DNA of 64,000 nucleotides from positions 1 to 64,000 of the forward strand of contig NW_026970808.1 of assembly GCF_963678635.1 (NCBI RefSeq). Reading direction: 5' to 3'. Source of the stretch: Symsagittifera roscoffensis. Lineage: Eukaryota; Xenacoelomorpha; Acoela; Convolutidae. This document shows positions 58,983 through 64,000 of this stretch, piece by piece (position 1 is the stretch's first letter; each line of letters opens with the position of its first letter). Position numbers and translations under genes: made by a program. The notes below the pieces were generated by a model. It saw only the letters and a list, made by a program, of their open reading frames with translations. It was not told the DNA's origin and did not search any database.

Positions 58983-60270
58983 GTGACATAAGGTTAAGGG
59001 TGAAGGATGCAAGGTTGTTATTAGTGATTTTAATATCCTAGACTGTTAGTCCTTACAATTTTTTGGTCAGCCTAACTTGGGTTTTTTTATTCAGGGTTGG
59101 AGAGAAAAGTATATATCGATTCCGGAGAATGATTGTTACTTTCTCGTGGCTATTCTAAGTTAAGGTGTTAACTTACTTAATCTTTTTTAGGGGTAGTGAT
59201 TGTGTTCAAGGGTTGGGGAATAGTAAATCGATCCACAAGGTTCAGGTATAGTTAGAACACAGGTAGTTCGTTAGGTACTATTTTAAACTTACTAGGATTT
59301 AAGAATTAGCCTGGGTCAGATAAGAGGGAGGATCAAGTGAAGGATGAATAACCGAAGTTCTACACTGCTTAACTTAATTTGGATGGTTAGAGTTATTTGA
59401 AAAATTTCTATTAGTCCTGGGTCTTTGAAAGGGTTGGGTTGTGAATTGACGTTTGAGGTCGTTAGACACTTTATTAATTGGGTGGGAGAGAAAAAAATTG
59501 TTCTATTTGATCCAAGGATAAGCCTTGATGATCAGGATATAAATTTTAATGATATAAAATATATTAAATTAAATATTTAAGGAGATCCAAGGAAAGCCTT
59601 GATGATCTGTTTTTAAGGTGTAGATAAATTTAAGATGAATAAAGATAAAATTTAGGATAAGCCTTTAAAAATTTATTGATAGAAAAACTTAGTTTTTGAT
59701 GATGTTAGTGGTTTTATGATTGCGGTTGTAATTAGGTGATGAAGCTGGAAATGACACGATGATTTGTAAATACTAATAAATTATGATCATGTTAACTAAT
59801 TTTTATTTTTATTTTTAATAAATATATTTTTCAGATATTTTTTTGAATCTTAGTGCAGTTTTGGAGGGAACGATTCGAGATGTTATTATCAATCGTTTTT
59901 GTACAATAGTAATTTTGGTTTAGCGCCTGAAATAATCATTGAAGATTTTTCTTCAAAGATTTTATGTTTGCAAATGAAAATCTAAATTCAATGCTAGTAA
60001 AATTCTAAATATAAAAGTTTATGTTGGCTTTTGCCGTACGACCATGAAACTTAAAGGTAAGTTTCTTTGTACGCGTGGATCGTCTCTTGTCCGAGATCTT
60101 CTTCCAATACCGGGTAGTTCTCGTATTGTACGGAATAGCGGCTCTGATCTATTGAGTAGTAGAGACATTTCAATTAAATTATTGTCATGTAACATTTCCA
60201 AAAAGTTTTTGTCTATTTCTAATCTATCTTGTTAGTTCTAAGCTAATTTGTTTTTTAAGGTCTTATTCGA
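58983..60270 (-). other. 5' leader of the retroelement
   Basis: Mostly non-coding. A direct repeat of 'gatccaagga-agccttgatg' lies at about 59510 and 59584. One 60-codon minus frame at 60019-60201, just inside the PBS, has protein-like composition (FRTIRELPGIGRRSRTRDDP) and could be the first few residues of a Gag or a leader peptide; it ends with a stop and has no clear continuation. Confidence 0.45.
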
Positions 60271-60287
60271 GACTTATGGTCGCACCA
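60271..60287 (-). promoter_or_regulatory. tRNA primer-binding site
   Basis: Two bases (TC) inside the 5' LTR, the minus strand reads TGGTGCGACCATAAGTC, so the complementary tRNA would end ...GGTCGCACCA. Starting with TGG next to the LTR is the normal PBS arrangement. The complement also contains TTCGA close to where a T-loop would lie. I could not assign the tRNA. Confidence 0.75.
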
Positions 60288-60289
60288 GA

Positions 60290-60699
60290 TGAGTTAGGTT
60301 CGAGGTGTAACTCATAGAGTAATTTCGGATAGAAACACCGTCCGCTCGTCACGCTATCTTATTTTCGGCCGGATAGATTCGTGCAACTTCTTAGTCTAAT
60401 ACCGATCCTAATCTTACTCTTATATCTACTAGTCTCAGGGTGTTTAACTAGTCTCTGCTAGGCTCAATAGATCTAGAGTATACTGGCTTATTGCGATTGC
60501 TAAAAGGTCTCTTGGAGAGGTAACTAATTTCTAAGTTAAATTCAAATCTCTCTGGTGCTGAAATTACAAGTAATTTCAGCACTTACAAATAAGTGGGTTG
60601 TTAGTTAGATGGATCATGATTGGTTAATATTAAATACTTTACAGTGATAAAATATCTAATTTATAACCAATAATAAAATATAGTTTAGATCTGGTTCCA
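60290..60699 (-). repeat. 5' LTR of the retroelement
   Basis: 410 bp, TG...CA. The same hairpins as in the 3' LTR are present; here the first is GTGCTGAAATTA-caag-TAATTTCAGCAC, a longer perfect stem. The minus-strand TATAAAA of the other LTR reads TGTAAAG here, while a second TATAAAT (in ATTGGTTATAAATTAG) is kept in both. Confidence 0.95.
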
Positions 60700-60703
60700 G
60701 TTG

Positions 60704-62773
60704 GTTGGAACAGAAAAACCGTGATGAACCGTTTTGCACTTTTTTCACCGATACTTGATCAATCTTTTTCGTCTTATGACCACTTTACAGTTACTACTCC
60801 AACTGTTCTCATTCAATGTTTTTATAAGCGAACTACCAACAAAAAAGTTATATTAATGAAATAAACCTTAAAATGATCTCAAGAAATCGAAAAACATTGA
60901 GTGACATGCTAACTTAAAAGCTTTTAAAAGCAGGATATGCTCAAACAAACTCAAAATTGGTTATATATTATTTCAATCAAATTTTCTTTATGTTTGCAGC
61001 AGAAAATTTTTCTAATAGTTTGATATAAAAGTTACTAAAATTACTTTAAAAAAATATGCCATTTAAAGACCTCAAGTTCTCATTTCCAAACCTTTTACTG
61101 CTCCTGAAACAATTAACAGAAGATGAGGACGATGAAGGGCGACTAAAATGTGACTACAACTCTGTTTTGAATAAAAACTTTAAAAATCAGCTGTGTGTGA
61201 AATATTGCCTCAGAAATTTAAAACTGTCTGTCATTAAAACAAAGATCTCTGCGTGAACAATAAATGTAACTGCGTTTGTGGTAACGGCAATGAGTTGATG
61301 TTTCACAATGTTTGGAGAAGGTTACAAAGCTGCATATTTTTTACCACTTAGCTTTGAAGCAAAACTATTTTGTTTCGCGTCTTTTCTGAAACACTCGGGG
61401 GTTGCCAAATGTGTTTGTCTCTTTTCAAATATCTCTCAGTTGTGTTACAACTGAAGACAAAAAGCTATTCAAAATGATGGTAAATGAAACTTCGTAGTAG
61501 TTAAATTTCAAAATAAAGCTGAAGTAAATTTAACAATAAATAAAGCTGTCAGAGAAAAAAAAACAAGTTTAAATACACGGCTCAAAATACAAAGTGTGTG
61601 GTCGTAGCAGACTGTCAAGAGCGTTCATACCAAAAGCCCAAAAATTTTATCCAAGGAGCTGATATGCGTTCCACGGACCTTAATATATCTTCAATTAGCA
61701 AAATGATACAGATATATATCAATCAATGTCAGTTTACTTTCTTTAATTTGTTCGTCTTTTTATTTACTTGAATACTTACGCCTATCACTGTCTAGAAAGT
61801 CGCTTGCGTATTCAGGGATGGTTGGGGGCAACCCGGGTTGACATCCATACAAGAAAAATGCCCATAATACAACTTAAAATATAGAATCTTTGGAAAAAAT
61901 GCTCATCTTACGGTTACCATAGAGGGAAATGTCAAAATCTATATCTCAGAAACTATCCTAAAAGGGTTTAAATATCAGATACAAAAAGTGGCAGTTTTTG
62001 TTTGATGAAAGCAAACTTGGCATCGAAAATGAATTTTTTAACCTTAAAAGTATGAACATCATATATGAAAATTTTATATGAAAAACTATAAAACTTTGTT
62101 TTTTGATCGTAAACTAACTTCTGTGCGCACTATACATGAAAATTTTACATGCAAAACTTGATTTTTTGCACAAACGTAGTCTAGGCTGATTTTTCTGCAG
62201 AGCAAATCCAAAAATCACAAATAAAAATAATCAATGTTTTAGAGCAAATAGCCTATTTTTTGCTCTTTAAAGGTTAAAATACGCCTATATTTGGTTAAAA
62301 AAAATCAGGCCACCTTTCCCTACTGAGAACTTTTCAAAGTAGCAACTTTATAGCCATATACAAGAAGGTAAGTTTTTTGTACAAAAATCTGCATGGATGT
62401 CATAACTTAAACGTACATGGAAAATCACAGTTTGTCTGTGTAGTAACTGCCATCAAAACTCTGAGGGTTCGTTAAAGTTGAAAAATTAAAATCATGCAAT
62501 TTGCCGGTAAGTTTTTCTACGCATTTGTTTGAAAATATTTTTGACAAGCAATTTTTTGATAGAATGAATTACTTGACAGGCAATTCTTATCAAACCGATA
62601 ACCACTTATACATTTTCCCCCTTGCCACCCAAAGGGTGCGCCTTCAATGTTATTTTAAGACAATATTTATTTTTGCTGAGTAGGTCAAATTTTTTCTAAG
62701 GTACCCTTGACGCCGAAATAAGAAAAATTTTAAGGGTCCCATGTTGACAAAAAGTCATAGAAATTTTTCTTTA
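60704..62773. other. AT-rich stretch without gene
   Basis: No gene recognised. A worn duplication 'ata-atgaaaatttta-atg-aaaact' occurs at 62058-62084 and 62132-62158. A GC-rich 'ggttgggggcaacccgggttg' patch lies at about 61819-61840. Confidence 0.5.
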
Positions 62774-62975
62774 AAAATTTTGGCTCTTTTCCAGTTTCGC
62801 CCCCCTTTCAAAATCACTTTTGAAAAGCTTATATAAAATTGTCATATTGCAATGAAATTTGGCGTTGTTCTTCATACTGTACAGCGTAACATCACGCATT
62901 TAGCCGTAATAACACGTAAAACAAACATAAAACTCGGTATTTTGAAGGGGGGAACTGGAAAAGAGCCAAAATTTT
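62774..62975. repeat. foldback palindrome with about 40-bp arms
   Basis: The left arm (AAAATTTTGGCTCTTTTCCA, then gtttcgcccccctttcaaaat) is the near-exact reverse complement of the right arm at 62937-62975 (attttgaaggggggaactgg, then aaaagagccaaaatttt). About 122 bp lies between them. It is non-coding and probably a MITE core. Confidence 0.85.
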
Positions 62976-63140
62976 ACACATTTTTACACAAATAAGCTTT
63001 GAAAACGTAAAAAGTAGGGAATTTTCCTTGCAAAAAAATTATAAGGTAGGCTTCAAAAATTTTTAGTCAAAACAGGTTTTCATTAAAAAAAAAATTTGTT
63101 ATAACCAGTTTAAAAAATCTCGGCTGTCGCAGGCCCGTAG

Positions 63141-63194
63141 GAAGCTCGTAGGCTAACAGAAGCTCGTAGGCTAACGGAAGCTCGTAGGCTAAAA
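63141..63194. repeat. 18-bp tandem repeat, three units
   Basis: GAAGCTCGTAGGCTAACG with single-base changes, three times in a row. Confidence 0.95.
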
Positions 63195-63359
63195 ACTTCC
63201 TCTCTCCCCTAGAGTTTATCGAAGTAACCTGCAACTTTTTGAATAAACTTTTTGCTGATTTCTACAATTTTTGTTGATATATAGCTGAACCCCACATTTA
63301 ACAAGTCAGAAGCTATTTGACACGACTCGACAAGGTTGAAAAAAAAATGGAGGAATATC

Positions 63360-63538
63360 CCTACTAAGTTTTGAGAAGATAAGAATTTGCGGCGCAAAAC
63401 ATTTGGTCAAAATAAGCTATTAGCTGCTAACTTGGAGAGCTCAGAAAATAAATTTAGCCGGTATAAAATAAAAAATTCAATAATTTTAAAATTATTCATA
63501 AAAATCAGCCCCTTCGAGAAAATCGTGGATCCGCCCCT
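63360..63538 (+). repeat. family B right end
   Basis: Contains 'ttgcggcgcaaa', 'gagagctc', 'ccccttcgagaaaatcgtggatccgcccctg', closing with an intact family B right terminus at 63538. Upstream parts (about 62690-62760, 'aaggtacccttgacgcc', 'aagggtccc') may belong to the same element, which would then have been split by the palindrome and tandem repeat. Confidence 0.6.
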
Positions 63539-64000
63539 GTATTCCAAAACTCATCAAACGTCAACCCCTTTCGGTTTTACATGTGAATAACCAAAGACCC
63601 ATGAAAAAAAAAAGATAATGATTTTAAAATGGTCTAAAGGGACGGGAGTCACATTGATTATTAATTTTCAATTAACAGCAGACGTGAAAGAGGATAGCGT
63701 GCAGAAAACAGAATTAAAATGAAGACAAATACTTGATTTTTAAATACTATCCCATATTAGCATTATATTTAGCAAGAAGTGTGCTGCATAAGCATGTGTG
63801 TCGATTAGCATATGTTAAATGCTTCAGCTAGGTATTTAGTGAAACTGCGATATTTTTTTGAACCACCAACGAAAGGAAAGATGAACTTTTTTGTTAATTG
63901 TTTCATTCATAAGTGTTTTTATCGGGCTCTAGGTTTTATAGATTCAAACAACTCTTAATTATCATCCAAAACATCACTTCAATATTTAAGAACAGAAAAT
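63539..64000. other. AT-rich end of window, nothing seen
   Basis: No coding or repeat signal recognised. Confidence 0.5.

Larger units (their letters stand above)
43370..60699 (-). mobile_element. 17.3-kb Ty3/gypsy-type LTR retroelement with envelope-like gene
   Basis: Two direct LTRs bound the element, and GTTG flanks it on both sides (43366-43369 and 60700-60703) as a 4-bp target duplication. Coding content is on the minus strand, so the 5' LTR is on the right. The order is PBS, gag (with CCHC), protease, RT, RNase H, integrase, a two-TM mini-ORF, a Pro-rich part, an envelope-like glycoprotein, ORF-X, a 1.85-kb 3' region and the 3' LTR. RNase H preceding integrase, and the D-D-35-E integrase, fit Ty3/gypsy (Metaviridae), and the envelope position fits errantivirus-like elements. 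It is about twice the length usual for gypsy elements. Every large gene carries stops or frameshifts, so this copy cannot make working proteins. The paired LTRs and target duplication show a single insertion event. Confidence 0.95.

Noticed and set aside
1-64000. CRISPR array, bacterial operon, rRNA
   Set aside because: No regularly spaced identical repeats with unique spacers, no dense gene strings and no rRNA-like conserved blocks were seen.

Overview
The window looks like invertebrate animal DNA. It is AT-rich, gene-poor and packed with repeats, and its one host gene is split by introns of 6.4 and 9.8 kb with standard GT-AG borders. I cannot name the species. No bacterial-style gene clusters, rRNA, tRNA or CRISPR arrays were seen.

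Region 1-11 kb is mostly intergenic or intronic sequence, with decayed copies of two interspersed repeat families. 'Family A' is an unclassified element of about 530 bp that ends in a GGGCTTCGCCC hairpin. 'Family B' is a non-autonomous hAT-type DNA transposon with termini close to CAGGGGCGGATCTAGG and 8-bp target duplications.

Region 11.2-28 kb, minus strand, holds three consecutive coding exons of a class A (rhodopsin-like) GPCR, at 27684-27964, 21130-21269 and 11177-11301. They join in phase and encode about 182 residues: the N-terminus, TM1 to TM4 and the second extracellular loop. TM5-TM7 are not visible and should lie in exons to the left or outside the window. The introns carry many transposon fossils, including a broken FLYWCH/MULE transposase at 17.8-19.1 kb and a 200-base assembly gap.

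Region 28-43 kb is AT-rich and has no convincing gene. It holds more family A and B copies. One case shows a family B element inserted into an older family A copy with a perfect 8-bp target duplication. It also has two other terminal-inverted-repeat elements and a 23/24-bp minisatellite.

Region 43.37-60.70 kb is one 17.3-kb LTR retroelement lying on the minus strand. It has 410-bp LTRs (TG...CA, roughly 97% identical) and a 4-bp GTTG target duplication. Read from its 5' LTR on the right, it carries a primer-binding site, gag with a CCHC knuckle, protease, reverse transcriptase, RNase H and integrase of Ty3/gypsy type. After these come a two-transmembrane mini-ORF, a proline-rich segment, an envelope-like glycoprotein and a further ORF of unknown function. 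All coding parts are broken by stops and frameshifts, so this copy is dead. The layout after integrase (mini-ORF, envelope, ORF-X) is the most unusual part of the window.

Region 60.7-64 kb is AT-rich with a foldback palindrome, a short tandem repeat and the right end of another family B copy.
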